Both the position numbers and the translations under genes were made by a program. From contig NZ_RJJT01000022.1 in NCBI RefSeq assembly GCF_003938655.1, positions 1-64,000 of the forward strand: 64,000 nucleotides of DNA, read 5' to 3'. Within the stretch, counting starts at the first letter, position 1; each line of letters begins with the position of its first letter. Origin of the DNA: Rhizobium pisi. Lineage in GTDB: Bacteria > Pseudomonadota > Alphaproteobacteria > Rhizobiales > Rhizobiaceae. Positions 38,425 through 47,622 of this stretch are shown here, piece after piece. Under the pieces are notes generated by a model. That model had not been told where the DNA came from and searched no databases. It was given only the letters and a program-made list of their open reading frames with translations.

Positions 38425-39426
38425 ATGACTGAGAAGAGGCCGATATTCGCGGTCGCCCCGATGATCGACTGGACGGATCGGCATTGCCGCTATTTCCACC
38501 GCCAGATCAGCCGGGAGGCGCTGCTCTATACCGAGATGGTGGTGGCGGATGCGATCATCCACGGCCCGCGCGATCGGCTGCTCGGCCATGACGCGGCGGA
38601 ACATCCGCTGGCGCTGCAGCTCGGCGGATCGGACCCGGCAAAGCTTGCCGAGGCGGTGAAGCTCGCCGAGCCTTACGGTTATGACGAGATCAACCTCAAT
38701 GTCGGCTGCCCCTCCGACCGCGTGCAATCCGGCACCTTCGGCGCCTGCCTGATGCTGACGCCGGAGACGGTGGCCGCATGCGTCGCGGCGATGAAGACGG
38801 TCGCGACCGGACCAGTGACGGTGAAATGCCGGATCGGCGTCGACGAGCAGGAGCCGGAAGAGGCGCTGCCGGCGCTCATCACCCGCGTTCTCGATGCCGG
38901 CGCCGACGCGATCTGGATCCATGCACGCAAGGCCTGGCTGAAGGGCCTGAGCCCGAAGGAAAACCGCGAGATACCGCCGCTCGACTACGACATCGTCTAC
39001 CGGATGAAAGAGCGCTGGCCCGATGTCTTCATCGGCATCAACGGCGGCATCCGCACGCTCGATGAGGCCGCCGCCCATCTCGCCCATGTCGATGGTGTCA
39101 TGCTCGGCCGGGCAGCCTATCAAAATGCGGCGATCCTCGCGGACGTCGACCAACGCTTCTTCGGCGCTCCGGCGGCCGAGCCGGACTGGCAGGCGCTCTG
39201 CGACCGGATGATGGCCTATGCCGAACGCCATATCGCCAGCGGCGGCCGCCTGCAGCACGTCGCCCGCCACATGGTCGGCCTCTTCACCGGCCTCCCCGGC
39301 GCGAGGCGCTATCGCCAGATTCTCTCCACCGATGCAGCCAAAAGCGGCGCCGGGCCAGAGGTGATCGCGGCAGCATTTGCGGCGGTGGATTTTTCGGGGG
39401 TGGAACAAGAGGCGGTAAGTGCCTGA
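38425..39426 (+). CDS. dusA: tRNA-dihydrouridine synthase A
   Basis: A 333-residue FMN enzyme that reduces uridine to dihydrouridine at positions 20/20a of tRNA. The family start APMIDWTDRHCRYF and the catalytic Cys in NLNVGCPSDRVQ are present, as are the RNA-binding KAWLKGLSPKENR and GGIRTLDEA blocks. The length matches DusA, not DusB/C. It follows cspA after a terminator. Confidence 0.95.
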   Translation: MTEKRPIFAVAPMIDWTDRHCRYFHRQISREALLYTEMVVADAIIHGPRDRLLGHDAAEHPLALQLGGSDPAKLAEAVKLAEPYGYDEINLNVGCPSDRVQSGTFGACLMLTPETVAACVAAMKTVATGPVTVKCRIGVDEQEPEEALPALITRVLDAGADAIWIHARKAWLKGLSPKENREIPPLDYDIVYRMKERWPDVFIGINGGIRTLDEAAAHLAHVDGVMLGRAAYQNAAILADVDQRFFGAPAAEPDWQALCDRMMAYAERHIASGGRLQHVARHMVGLFTGLPGARRYRQILSTDAAKSGAGPEVIAAAFAAVDFSGVEQEAVSA

Positions 39427-39714
39427 CGTTGGGTGATGTTTTCCTAGGGGTGAGTGGCCGGCATACTGCTACTTTTCATCCCACTGGAGTTCCTAGATAG
39501 CTGGGGATGAGGCAGCGGCACACTCCCTCTTCGCCCGAGCGGGGGTCCGCAGGACGGGCGAGACCCGTGGCTCGCCCCGGTCGATGCCCGTTAGGGCAGA
39601 TGAGGGGGTGAGCGACGTCAGGAGCGAATGCACTGAGCGCAAGCGAAGAGCAATATTGACCGACGTGCCGTGAAACCCCCTCATCCGCCTGCCGGCACCT
39701 TCTCCCCGCTGGGG
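39427..39714. repeat. Palindrome-rich spacer, left flank of the IS
   Basis: No gene is present. It carries inverted pieces (GACGGGCGAGACCCGTGGCTCG area) and ends in CACCTTCTCCCCGCTGGGG, which continues as AGAAG beyond the IS at 40932. The same kind of unit occurs at 57542-57682. Confidence 0.6.
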
Positions 39715-40931
39715 ACTGTTGCAAAATATCGAGAATATGATTCCCTTGTTTTGAACGGGGATGATTTGGATGGCGGTTAAGCAGACGGATCAATTCAGCT
39801 TTGTGGATGCGTTGCTGCCGCAGGCAGGCGGCAATCAGCGCCTCGATCGGCTGTCTGCTTTGGTGAAGTGGTATCGGTTCGAGAAGCTGTTGCGGGGACT
39901 GCGAGCCGAGACGTCGGCGGGTCGTCCAGCCTATCCGCCGCTTTTGATGTTCAAGGCGCTGCTGCTGCAGTCGCTATACGGTCTTTCGGATGCGGAATTG
40001 GAAGAGGCGTTATATGACCGGCTGTCCTTCCGCCGGTTTGCAGGCTTGAGCCTGGAGGCAGTGGTCCCCGACCACACGACGCTATGCCGGTTCCGCAATC
40101 TGCTGAGCGAGGCAGAGTTGTTGGAGAAGCTGTTTGCCGAACTCGACCGGCAGTTGGACTCGGCCGGGCTGATCCTGCGGCGCGGCACGATGCTGGATGC
40201 GACGATCATCGAGACCGGGGCTGCGCGCCCGCCACGCGAGCGGTTGCCCGGACAGCAGGTGGACGAACAGCCGGCAGATGGAGAGGCGGCCTCGCCGCTC
40301 AAGCTGAGTGATCCCGATGCTCGTTTTACCCGCCGCAAGGGCCGAGCGGGCTCGTCTTATGGCTACAAGGCCCATGTCGGCGTCGACCAAGGCTCCGGCC
40401 TGATCCGCCGGGTGAAGACGACGCCGGCCAATGTCAACGACACGGTGTGCGCCGAGGCTCTGATCTGCGGCGATGAACGGGCGGTTTTGGCCGACAGCGC
40501 CTATCACACCCATGCCCGGGCCAAAGCCTTGAGGGCCAGAGGCATCAAGGCCCGGCTGATGCGCCGGCCGAACCCGCATCATAAGACATTGCCGCCTCGG
40601 CTGCAGCGCCTGAACGCTCTGATCGCAAAGCGGCGGGCCGCCGTCGAGACGACCTTTGCGACATGGAAGCGGCGCATGGGCCTGTCGCTCATTCGCTATC
40701 GCGGACTGGCCAAGGCCGAGGCCCAGGTGCTGATCGCCGCCATCGCCTTCAACATGCGCCGCTGGGTGACGCTGACCAGCTGAGCCAACGGGCGCACTGC
40801 GTCCGCTCGCCTGCCAAATCACCAAATTCCGCCACCATCACCCCGCTTCACACCGAAGTGGGGCAATTACACTTGCCCGCAAGGCTCTTCCGCAAACTTC
40901 AATGTCGGTTACGCAACAGTCCCCGCTGGGG
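39704..40931. mobile_element. IS5-family insertion sequence with flanking 11-bp repeats
   Basis: The element runs from 39715 to 40920 (about 1.2 kb). Its ends are inverted (ACTGTTGC... at the left; the right end is the complement of ACTGTTGCGTAACC). It is flanked on both sides by the 11-bp direct repeat CCCCGCTGGGG (39704-39714 and 40921-40931). Removing it and one copy restores a typical CCTTCTCCCCGC/GGGGAGAAG palindrome. It carries one intact transposase gene and so is probably recent and active. Confidence 0.85.
39770..40783 (+). CDS. IS5-family DDE transposase
   Basis: A 337-residue transposase. The N-terminal DUF772 block (ALLPQAGGNQRLDRLS, RPAYPPLLMFKALLLQ) is followed by DDE residues: first Asp in GTMLDATIIE, second Asp in AVLADSAYH, Glu in RAAVETTFATWKR. 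Its length and order match the IS5/IS1106-type group. The ATG at 39770 is preferred; 39761 is an in-frame alternative. No frameshift is seen, so the enzyme should work. Confidence 0.92.
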   Translation: MAVKQTDQFSFVDALLPQAGGNQRLDRLSALVKWYRFEKLLRGLRAETSAGRPAYPPLLMFKALLLQSLYGLSDAELEEALYDRLSFRRFAGLSLEAVVPDHTTLCRFRNLLSEAELLEKLFAELDRQLDSAGLILRRGTMLDATIIETGAARPPRERLPGQQVDEQPADGEAASPLKLSDPDARFTRRKGRAGSSYGYKAHVGVDQGSGLIRRVKTTPANVNDTVCAEALICGDERAVLADSAYHTHARAKALRARGIKARLMRRPNPHHKTLPPRLQRLNALIAKRRAAVETTFATWKRRMGLSLIRYRGLAKAEAQVLIAAIAFNMRRWVTLTS

Positions 40932-41011
40932 AGAAGAGACAAGTGGCGGCGCGGTGTTCCCTCTTATATCGCCGAGGATTGGATCAGCCGCGAGAGATCC
41001 CTAGACGCCGC

Positions 41012-41812
41012 TCACGACACCTTCGCCAGAGCCTCATAAGCCGCAGCACGCTCCCTGTTCTGTCGCGCCTTCAACACCAGCAGTCGCGCGACGACCACGA
41101 CGACCGCAACACCCCCCGCAATCAGTAGCCAGTTGATTTCGCCGCCAACCGCCGCATTCGAGCCGGCGCCGCCGGTTGCAAGTGCTGTCGTTCCACCGGC
41201 GCTACGCCGCTGCTTCCTGGAGATCGCGTCGGCCTTCGCCGCTTCCTCTGAAAGCGCGCCCTTCGGATCGGCATGCGCGGATGCCGCAAGCCACATGGCG
41301 ACGCCCCGTGCCTCGACATCGGCGACGCGTTTCGACCAACCGCCGCGGAAGGTCGCCCAGGTCTTCAGCCCCTGGAGAAACCCGAGACGGCGAGCGCAGA
41401 GGGACTGGATCGCCTGTTTGACATCGCTCGCCGCCGCCTTCTTCAGCGTATCGCTGCCGATCACGCCGTCGATCGTCGCGCCGACGACCGCCTGCAGCGC
41501 CTTGGCCGCCCGCACTGTGCCGGAATTGACGCCGAAATCGAATGTCACCAGGTCAAGACCCGATGGAAGCGCCTCGGCGCCGAGCGGCCGCCAGTAATTC
41601 CGCTCATAGATCGGCGTCACCTCGGCGATCGTCAGGCGCGCAATATCGAGATTGGGATAGCTCGCGGCGGCGATGCCGTATTTCGTACCTTTCAGCCTTC
41701 CCTTGCCGACGGCGCCGCCGGTCCAATTCCCCGGATCGCGCCTGTCCGACGTAAAGCCGCCCTCATAAGCCAGCGTGATCGGCAGGCAGGCTGACATGTT
41801 TCCCTTGGCCAT
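41012..41812 (-). CDS. GH108 endolysin with C-terminal membrane anchor
   Basis: A 266-residue phage-type lysozyme. The GH108 catalytic block LAYEGGFTSDRRDPGNWTGG near residues 14-33 has the active Glu. A peptidoglycan-binding-3 domain follows (GVNSGTVRAAKALQ, TIDGVIGSDTL). A hydrophobic helix near 228-250 (WLLIAGGVAVVVVVARLLV) anchors the tail. Such enzymes lyse hosts or open the wall for secretion. ATG 41812 has AAGGGA upstream. It is the 3' end of a phage-derived minus-strand block, but a hairpin and repeats separate it from the VapE gene. Confidence 0.85.
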   Translation of the reverse strand: MAKGNMSACLPITLAYEGGFTSDRRDPGNWTGGAVGKGRLKGTKYGIAAASYPNLDIARLTIAEVTPIYERNYWRPLGAEALPSGLDLVTFDFGVNSGTVRAAKALQAVVGATIDGVIGSDTLKKAAASDVKQAIQSLCARRLGFLQGLKTWATFRGGWSKRVADVEARGVAMWLAASAHADPKGALSEEAAKADAISRKQRRSAGGTTALATGGAGSNAAVGGEINWLLIAGGVAVVVVVARLLVLKARQNRERAAAYEALAKVS

Positions 41813-42294
41813 GACAATTTTCCCTTCGGATGAAACCACGCCAACCATTGCCGATGAAGAGTTGCCGGGACCGAACACCCCTGGCGGATCTCCTGCCCAT
41901 CGCCCCCGCAAGATTGGTCGAAAATGCCCATGATCGTCCGCCAAGAGCGGCGCTGGACCGCAAGGGGTCGGTCTTCAATCCAGCGCAATCAGGGAAAGCG
42001 GGATGGGCAAAGCCGCGATGGGCAACCATCGCGGCTTTGCCGTGTTGGGTGTCCGCCGATTTGATGGATGTCGGTGGCCGCCCCCGTCCTTCGAGGCTCC
42101 AGCCTCCGGCTTCCGCACCTCAGGATGAGGGCGGAATGGATGCCGGCGCCAGTGGCAGAGCAAGAACTTTGAGTGGCACGTGACAAGATCACGTGGCGCG
42201 AAAGCGTCGGGCGCCAAAGTTAGCCCTCATGGTGAGGAGGCCCAAAGGGCCGTCTCGAACCACGAGGGCGGGCGGTGGGCCTTATCCCAGTCTC
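41813..42294. repeat. Spacer with hairpin and two dispersed repeats
   Basis: No gene is seen. 42006-42041 is a 16-bp perfect stem with a GCAA loop. 42084-42140 is a diverged family-A palindrome. 42224-42270 is the near-identical copy of the element inside uvrB (one mismatch in 47 bp). Confidence 0.75.
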
Positions 42295-43571
42295 TCAAAA
42301 CCCCTCCTCGTCCACGCCACCCTCCTCAAAGATCGGATTGAGAAACACCACCTTATCCTCGCCGCCTCTTCGGTCGCGGCTCGCGGTCCAGCCGAGTTTC
42401 TTCATGATGCGGCCGATGCGGCCGGCGTGGCGCCAGTCGGCGTCCTTGGCCGATATTCCGAGGCTCTTGAGGATATCGAGCTGGGCGACCGATCTCCGGC
42501 CTTTCAGCGTTGGAACGATCACCTCAACCCAGACGTCGACATCAGTGCGCTTCTCCTGCTCGGCGACAACTGCCTGCTGCTCGTCTTCCTGCACCCACCA
42601 GGGCGTCTTTGCCTTGTAGAGAGCGACGGCTTCGGCCCATAGCTGGTCGCGGTCGGCGCCGATCGCCTCGATATCGATGCGCCCGACCGTCAGCGGCCAG
42701 AAGCTGCGGCCGCCTGTGGTATCCTTGAGATAAGGGTTGCCGTCGGGATTGATCGTGCCGCAGAGGCAGACGCGGCGCGGCGCCTCGATCACCGATCGGC
42801 CGTAGGGCGGGCGGAAACGGTCGGTCTGCCTGCGCAGGAACTTTTTGACCGCGCTGGTCTCCGAAGCGTTGAAGCGGTGCATCTCCGCAACCTCCAGCCC
42901 CCAGATCCCCTGCATCTCCATCATCGCGTCCTTCGAGCCGATGTCGGACAATTCGTCGGTGAAGAAATCGTCGCCGCAGAGCATGCGCACGGCCGTGGAT
43001 TTCCGCGCTCCCTGCGGACCTTCGAGGATCGGCATCGTATCGACCTTGCAGCCCGGCTGCAGCCCGCGCGCCACGCTCGAGATCAGCCATCGCATGCCGA
43101 CCGTGCGGGCATAGGGCGTATCCTCGATGCCCATGTAGTAGGTCAGCCAGTTGTGAAGCCGCGGCCTGCGATCCCAGGCGAGGCCCTCGAGATAGTCGGT
43201 CAGCCGGTCAAAACGCGCATGTTCGGCAACCGTCTGGATGACCGGGGCGATGGTGGCGACCTTCGGCGTCATGTCGTTTCCCTCCAGCCACATGACGGCT
43301 TCGCTGTAATCGCGATCCTGCAGCGCACGTTCGCGCCAGTTGCCCCTGGCGGGGTCCCAGGGCGGCCGGCGCATCAGTACGACGCGCATCTTGAAAGCGT
43401 CGAAGGCGAAGATGCCCGCGAGATCGGGGTGATGTTCGAGGAACAGCGCCCAGTTGCGCGTGACGCCGGGCTTGATCCGGCCCTTCGCCCGGCCCGCTTC
43501 AATGCAAGCCCATGACCGGCCGCCACATCGGACAGGCAAATCTCACGGCGCACGCGCTCGACGTCGGTCAT
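42295..43571 (-). pseudogene. VapE-like ATPase with broken N-terminus
   Basis: The main frame (from about 43490 down to 42295) encodes a virulence-associated-E ATPase used in phage/plasmid replication. Walker A is LEGPQGARKST and the later GTINPDGNPYLKDTTGGR block is typical. A different frame, starting at ATG 43571, gives MTDVERVRREICLSDVAAGH, the opening of a CHC2 primase domain. The two meet near GLALKRAG/RAKGRIKPG around 43490. The zinc-binding and TOPRIM parts expected between are missing, so a deletion with frameshift is likely. A TTG at 43539 could still start the main frame. Confidence 0.75.
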
Positions 43572-43772
43572 ATCCGTCCCCTGGTTTTGATCGTTGTGAT
43601 CGTCACAACGTTTTGGCGGATGCATGTCGCCCAAAAGCGCGCGGCGGCTTGGGATAACGACATGCATGGCAAGCAAGAGCCAAGGCGCATTGCGTCAATC
43701 AATTCGATACAACGCGCTTTAGCTGCGATAGAAGCTCGGGCGGCGGAAATTCAATTCGGCATGTCCGGCCGT

Positions 43773-44255
43773 TCAGGCGCGGCGAGCCGGCGTGATCTCG
43801 CCTGCCATCACCAGGCGGTATCCCTGGCGGTAGCCGACATTCTCGATGCCGATGCCGGAACCATCAAGCCGGGTGCGCAGATGGCAGAGCGCCACCTTGA
43901 AGGCGGCATACATGCGCGTCGGCGACGGCCCGCCATCGGGATCGTCGACATACATCGCGTCGAAGATCCGCTCGGTCTGCACAGGCATTCCCTTTCCGCG
44001 CCACACCGCGCCGAGAATGCGCGCCTGAAGCGGCGTCACATCATAACGATCGACGACGATCTCGAGCGTGGGCGCTGCCACCGGCTGCTTGCAGCAAGGG
44101 CAGTTGATCGGCTCCATTTCCGCAGCACCCGCCCCTGCCTTTTCCAAGACACGCTCTTTCCGCGCATGTTCAACTCCCTCCGCGGAAACCGGCCGCTTGG
44201 GCGCCGCCGGCGACAATCTGACTTTCCTGTCCACTGCTGTCATCGGATTCTCCAT
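43773..44255 (-). CDS. Winged-helix regulator with N-terminal Cys cluster
   Basis: A 160-residue protein. Residues ~50-58 have INCPCCKQ, a possible metal site, and residues 70-150 form an OmpR/PhoB-type winged helix (VTPLQARILGAVW, ENVGYRQGYRLVM). No receiver domain is present. Similar proteins occur in rhizobial prophages. It lies between the VapE and Cro-like genes on the same strand, so it belongs to the phage early block. Function beyond DNA binding is unknown. Confidence 0.75.
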   Translation of the reverse strand: MENPMTAVDRKVRLSPAAPKRPVSAEGVEHARKERVLEKAGAGAAEMEPINCPCCKQPVAAPTLEIVVDRYDVTPLQARILGAVWRGKGMPVQTERIFDAMYVDDPDGGPSPTRMYAAFKVALCHLRTRLDGSGIGIENVGYRQGYRLVMAGEITPARRA

Positions 44256-44334
44256 CTCTTTCAGTCCGTCCGGCCGTCCCGTTCGGCCGGCCTATTTTCT
44301 GTTCAAAGCGTTTGTCGCCGCCTGGCGACTTGGA

Positions 44335-44547
44335 TCATGCGCCGGCGACCAGCCGCCGGATCTCGTCCTCATAGGGCGCCATGCGCCACATCAGGCGCGC
44401 CAGCACCTGGAGCTCGCTTGCTTCGGCGCGCGAGATCGTTATCAGAGCCTCGTCGGCCGGCGCCCCGCCGCGCATCAGGCAATGGCCGACGAGTCCATCG
44501 AGCAGCTCCGCCTGGCGGAGAATGCTCCAGGGCTGCCGCCCGCTCAT
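44335..44547 (-). CDS. Small phage-associated protein
   Basis: A 70-residue helical protein with no recognised family. Its start codon overlaps the stop of the Cro-like gene (ATGA), showing translational coupling. The position suggests an early phage function. Confidence 0.7.
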   Translation of the reverse strand: MSGRQPWSILRQAELLDGLVGHCLMRGGAPADEALITISRAEASELQVLARLMWRMAPYEDEIRRLVAGA

Positions 44548-44777
44548 CGCCGCTCCGGCATCATTTCATCGGCCGAAAGCGCGATGCCGCGCTCGCGCGC
44601 CACCTTCATTAGCAACAGCTGGTCGCGGCCGCCGATCAGCCCCTCACCATCGCCGAGCGCGCGGCTGATCTTCGAGCGATGACGCCCGATTGTCCGCGCC
44701 AGCTCCGCCGGAGAAAGGCCGATTTTCTCGTGAACCTTGCGCCACGGGGTCTTGCGGTCCTTACCGAGTTTTTGCAT
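44544..44777 (-). CDS. Cro-like HTH protein
   Basis: A 77-residue protein with a helix-turn-helix near residues 18-42 (GLSPAELARTIGRHRSKIS). It is divergent from the CI-like gene at 45139, with a promoter and repeated operator half-sites between. The start is placed at ATG 44777; the longer ORF adds residues encoded by the promoter. The length and location fit a Cro-type early repressor. Confidence 0.78.
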   Translation of the reverse strand: MQKLGKDRKTPWRKVHEKIGLSPAELARTIGRHRSKISRALGDGEGLIGGRDQLLLMKVARERGIALSADEMMPERR

Positions 44778-44792
44778 GTCCGCTCCGAATTG

Positions 44793-44834
44793 ATGCGATA
44801 ATTGCAACATATAATGCGATAACAACATCGTCAA
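44793..44834 (-). promoter_or_regulatory. Promoter and operators of the Cro-like gene
   Basis: Minus-strand promoter: -35 TTGACG (44829-44834), a 17-bp spacer, -10 TATGTT (44806-44811). Two direct copies of ATGCGATAA (plus strand, 44793-44801 and 44814-44822) lie 21 bp apart, two helical turns, on both sides of the -10. They are good candidate repressor half-sites. Confidence 0.65.
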
Positions 44835-44926
44835 GAGCGACTTCACCTGAAATGGGATTTTATTCCGAAACCATCGGGGTTGCCCGCCTCGCCTCGACAG
44901 AAAGAAGGAATATTTTCCTTTTCGTA

Positions 44927-45103
44927 TTGACTCCAGCAGTCGATGTCAATTATCTAGGTTGCAGAAGGAAAGAGGAACAACGGGAGTTCTCACCAGCCGG
45001 TATGGCGCTTGGCGCCGCTGGATTCAGTCGCAGCCATGCAATTTACGCAACGCAATGCGGAAATGTCGCATGCGCTTGCCGCTTGTTGCGAAATATGCAA
45101 CAA
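44927..45103 (+). promoter_or_regulatory. CI-like gene promoter and downstream dyad
   Basis: TTGACT (44927-44932), a 17-bp spacer and TTATCT (44950-44955) form a plus-strand promoter. A perfect dyad TTGTTGC-N7-GCAACAA lies at 45083-45103, 36 bp before the CI-like ATG, in the long leader. It may be an operator or a mRNA structure. Confidence 0.55.
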
Positions 45104-45138
45104 CTCGGTTCCATTCAACGATGCTTGAAGGAATCGGG

Positions 45139-45759
45139 ATGACCGAAATCGACAAGAAGTGGTTTTTCCAGAAGCTGGACGAACGGCAGAAATCTGTCAG
45201 GGGCCTTGCGCGGCATCTCAGCATAGATCCTTCCGCCGCGTCGCGCATGCTGTCTGGCACGCGGAGAATGAAGATGGAAGAAGCAAACCAGATTGCGCTG
45301 TTCCTGGGCGTTTCGCTCTCGGACGTGCTCAATCATGCCGGTGTCTCGGTCGAGCCTGATGGCACACCCACCCGTATTCTGCTCGCGGCTGTTATCAACG
45401 AGGAAGGCTCGGTCGAGCGGCTGAAGGAGCCGCGCCCGCTGCCCCAGGCCGTCATCGATCGTGCCAAGGCCGCCGTCCGGGACTTCGTCGAAGGCCAGGT
45501 CATCGCCGCCCAGGTGCGCGCAGCCTTCGGGCCATTGTCGATCTGGGACGATGCCGTGATCCTCTTCAGCCACACCGACGAAGTCGAAACGGCGGCAATC
45601 GGCGTCCTCTCCATCTGCCGCACCCGGGGCGGCGAGCAGATCATGGCCAAGGTCGAACGCGCCAGAAAGACCGGCGAGGCCCGCATCCAGACGGCATCGG
45701 GCGCCACCGAGGAAACCCTCCTCGACACCGCAACCCCGGTGCTCGCCGTCATTCCATAA
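45139..45759 (+). CDS. CI-like repressor, XRE family
   Basis: A 206-residue protein with an HTH near residues 18-45 (SVRGLARHLSIDPSAASRML). The C-terminal part (FGPLSIWDDAVILFSHTDEV) resembles the dimerisation part of phage repressors, but I see no S24 Ser/Lys protease motif. ATG 45139 has GAAGGAA upstream. Divergent from the Cro-like gene, it probably maintains the lysogenic state of the decayed phage. Confidence 0.8.
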   Translation: MTEIDKKWFFQKLDERQKSVRGLARHLSIDPSAASRMLSGTRRMKMEEANQIALFLGVSLSDVLNHAGVSVEPDGTPTRILLAAVINEEGSVERLKEPRPLPQAVIDRAKAAVRDFVEGQVIAAQVRAAFGPLSIWDDAVILFSHTDEVETAAIGVLSICRTRGGEQIMAKVERARKTGEARIQTASGATEETLLDTATPVLAVIP

Positions 45760-45818
45760 AGCGCGTCCTTTGAACATGGAAGCGGACTGTGGATTGAACG
45801 CAATGTGATGAGAAACTT

Positions 45819-46676
45819 TCAGCCGAGCCGCACCCAGTCTATCGCTTCGAGCACATAGGGAGCGAACAGGAAATCCCGGATCTCGATGATCCGGCCTTCT
45901 GACCAGTCGATCAGGACAAAGTGCGCAGGGCTTTCCATCGCGCCGGTGCTGTCGAAGACCAGCATGGCGGGCTGTCCTTCAACCGCGCCGAGGGCAAAGC
46001 GCCATTTCGTCTCTTCCGCATAGCGCGTGAAATAGGGGTTGATCTTGTCGCGCCCTTGCCAGTGGAGCCGGTTCACCAGATCGAGCTTCACGTCATCGGC
46101 GAGCATGGCGCGGATCGCGTCGAAATCGCCGCTCCGAAACAGATCGACATAGGCGGCCATCTTCCGCCGGTCCTTGTCTGATATCAGCGGCAGCCTGATA
46201 TCTTCGGGCGCCTGCGCAAGCAGCCGCAGCTGAGCCCGCCCGCGCTGAAGCGCCGATTTGGCGGCGGCCGGAGAGCATTCGGCAATGCCGGTAATCTCAT
46301 CGACCGAATGACCGAGAACATCCTTGAGAAGGACAGCGCAGCGCTGAAGTTCAGGCAGCCGCAGAAACGTCTGAAAGCTGATCGCGACGATATCAGCCTC
46401 GGCGATCGGCGCAGCTTCGATGTCCTCGGTCAGCGGAACGACCGTGTTACGGGACCTGCGGCGCAGGAAATCGAGGCTGGTATTATGGGCGATGCGAAAC
46501 AGCCAGCCTTCGAGATTATCCACCGCGGCGCCCTCTGCCCGCGCTTGAAGCGCCTTGACGAGGCTATCCTGCAAGACATCCTCGCCATGAACGGCCGATC
46601 CCGTCATGCGCGCGCAGTAGCGATGAAGGCGTGGCCGCAGCGCTTTCAGGCGTTCCTCGAATTCGTCCATGTTCAT
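45819..46676 (-). CDS. ECF sigma factor with C-terminal SnoaL-like domain
   Basis: A 285-residue ECF sigma factor. Region 2 (HGEDVLQDSLVKAL and LFRIAHNTSLDFLRRR) and region 4 (ELQRCAVLLKDVLGHSVDEI, AAKSALQRGRAQL) recognise -10 and -35 elements. From about residue 180 a SnoaL/NTF2-like domain is fused (FRSGDFDAIRAMLADDVKL), which in such sigma factors controls activity without a classical anti-sigma factor. It follows the hydrolase gene by 12 nt and ends the operon 48291-45819. Either ATG 46676 or 46670 could start it. Confidence 0.9.
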   Translation of the reverse strand: MNMDEFEERLKALRPRLHRYCARMTGSAVHGEDVLQDSLVKALQARAEGAAVDNLEGWLFRIAHNTSLDFLRRRSRNTVVPLTEDIEAAPIAEADIVAISFQTFLRLPELQRCAVLLKDVLGHSVDEITGIAECSPAAAKSALQRGRAQLRLLAQAPEDIRLPLISDKDRRKMAAYVDLFRSGDFDAIRAMLADDVKLDLVNRLHWQGRDKINPYFTRYAEETKWRFALGAVEGQPAMLVFDSTGAMESPAHFVLIDWSEGRIIEIRDFLFAPYVLEAIDWVRLG

Positions 46677-46687
46677 GTTGTCAGGAC

Positions 46688-47575
46688 CTACTGAGCTTCC
46701 GCGCTCTGCTCCGCCAGGGATTGCGCATAAATGTCGATCAAAATCCTCGACAGACCGGCCGGTCGCGACAGGAATGGCGAGTGGCTGCTTTCCAATATGT
46801 GGGTCGTCGTCTTGCCGCCGATGGCCTCGTCCACCATTGCTATCATGTGATCCTGACCGGTCAACGGGATCGCACAATCCTGTGTGGTGCGGATATAGTG
46901 GCGCGGCACCGTGCCAAATCGTTCCGGCGTGATTTCCGATGGGGCCAAGGCGCCGGCGTTCGATTCATCGCAATGAAGCTGCGCCGCCGCATGCGCGAAT
47001 TCGGACTCCGACACATCGCCATAAAACGAAGCTTTGAGCAGCGATCGATAGGCCTCGTCGGTCGATCCTGCATGGATCCTCGTCGCGCCGATGGCGGTGG
47101 GGTCGCCGACGAACAGCCCGGGCGACAGCGCAGAAGACATGCTTTCATGCTGGAGCATCGCCAGCAGCGGCATTCCCTTCGGCACCATGAAGCCGGCGAG
47201 ATAAACGACCGCGAGCAGCAAGTCCGGAACCTGCTCGGTAACCGCTGAAATCGTCATCCCGCCAGCCGAATGCCCGACCAGGATGACCCGGCCGCCGCTG
47301 AGTGACGCAGCTTCCTTTACCAACGCGACGACCGCCTGCGTCCGCTCCTCCTGCGTAACGCCCGCGACGGGCGACGGCTCGGTGGCAAACGCAGCCGGGT
47401 CGAACGGGCGATGGCCGAGCGATATCGGGGCTATCGCATTGCCTCCCGCACCGGGAAGGTCGAGCGTCAGCGCCGCGAAGCCCTGGGCCTCGAGGATCGG
47501 CGTAATCCGATCCCACGACGAACGGTTGTGCCAACCGCCGTGGACCAGGACGAAAGCTGCTTTGGGTATCGACAT
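46688..47575 (-). CDS. Alpha/beta hydrolase
   Basis: A 295-residue alpha/beta-hydrolase of the salicylate esterase/EstC type. LVHGGWHNRSSW is the oxyanion block and VGHSAGGMT the nucleophile elbow with catalytic Ser; the late His is in SSHSPFL. The start is at ATG 47575, after AGGAGAG. Co-transcribed with EthD, ABM and the sigma factor, it may act on a small aromatic or polyketide-like compound; that is inferred. Confidence 0.88.
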   Translation of the reverse strand: MSIPKAAFVLVHGGWHNRSSWDRITPILEAQGFAALTLDLPGAGGNAIAPISLGHRPFDPAAFATEPSPVAGVTQEERTQAVVALVKEAASLSGGRVILVGHSAGGMTISAVTEQVPDLLLAVVYLAGFMVPKGMPLLAMLQHESMSSALSPGLFVGDPTAIGATRIHAGSTDEAYRSLLKASFYGDVSESEFAHAAAQLHCDESNAGALAPSEITPERFGTVPRHYIRTTQDCAIPLTGQDHMIAMVDEAIGGKTTTHILESSHSPFLSRPAGLSRILIDIYAQSLAEQSAEAQ

Positions 47576-47622
47576 CGCCGATCCTCTCCTGCTTGATTTG
47601 ATGGTTTGGTGACCTCTACAGG

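Noticed and set aside
39715..40920. IS1182 assignment for the intact IS
   Set aside because: The 337-residue transposase with DUF772 and DDE spacing fits IS5, unlike the remnant at 1-190.
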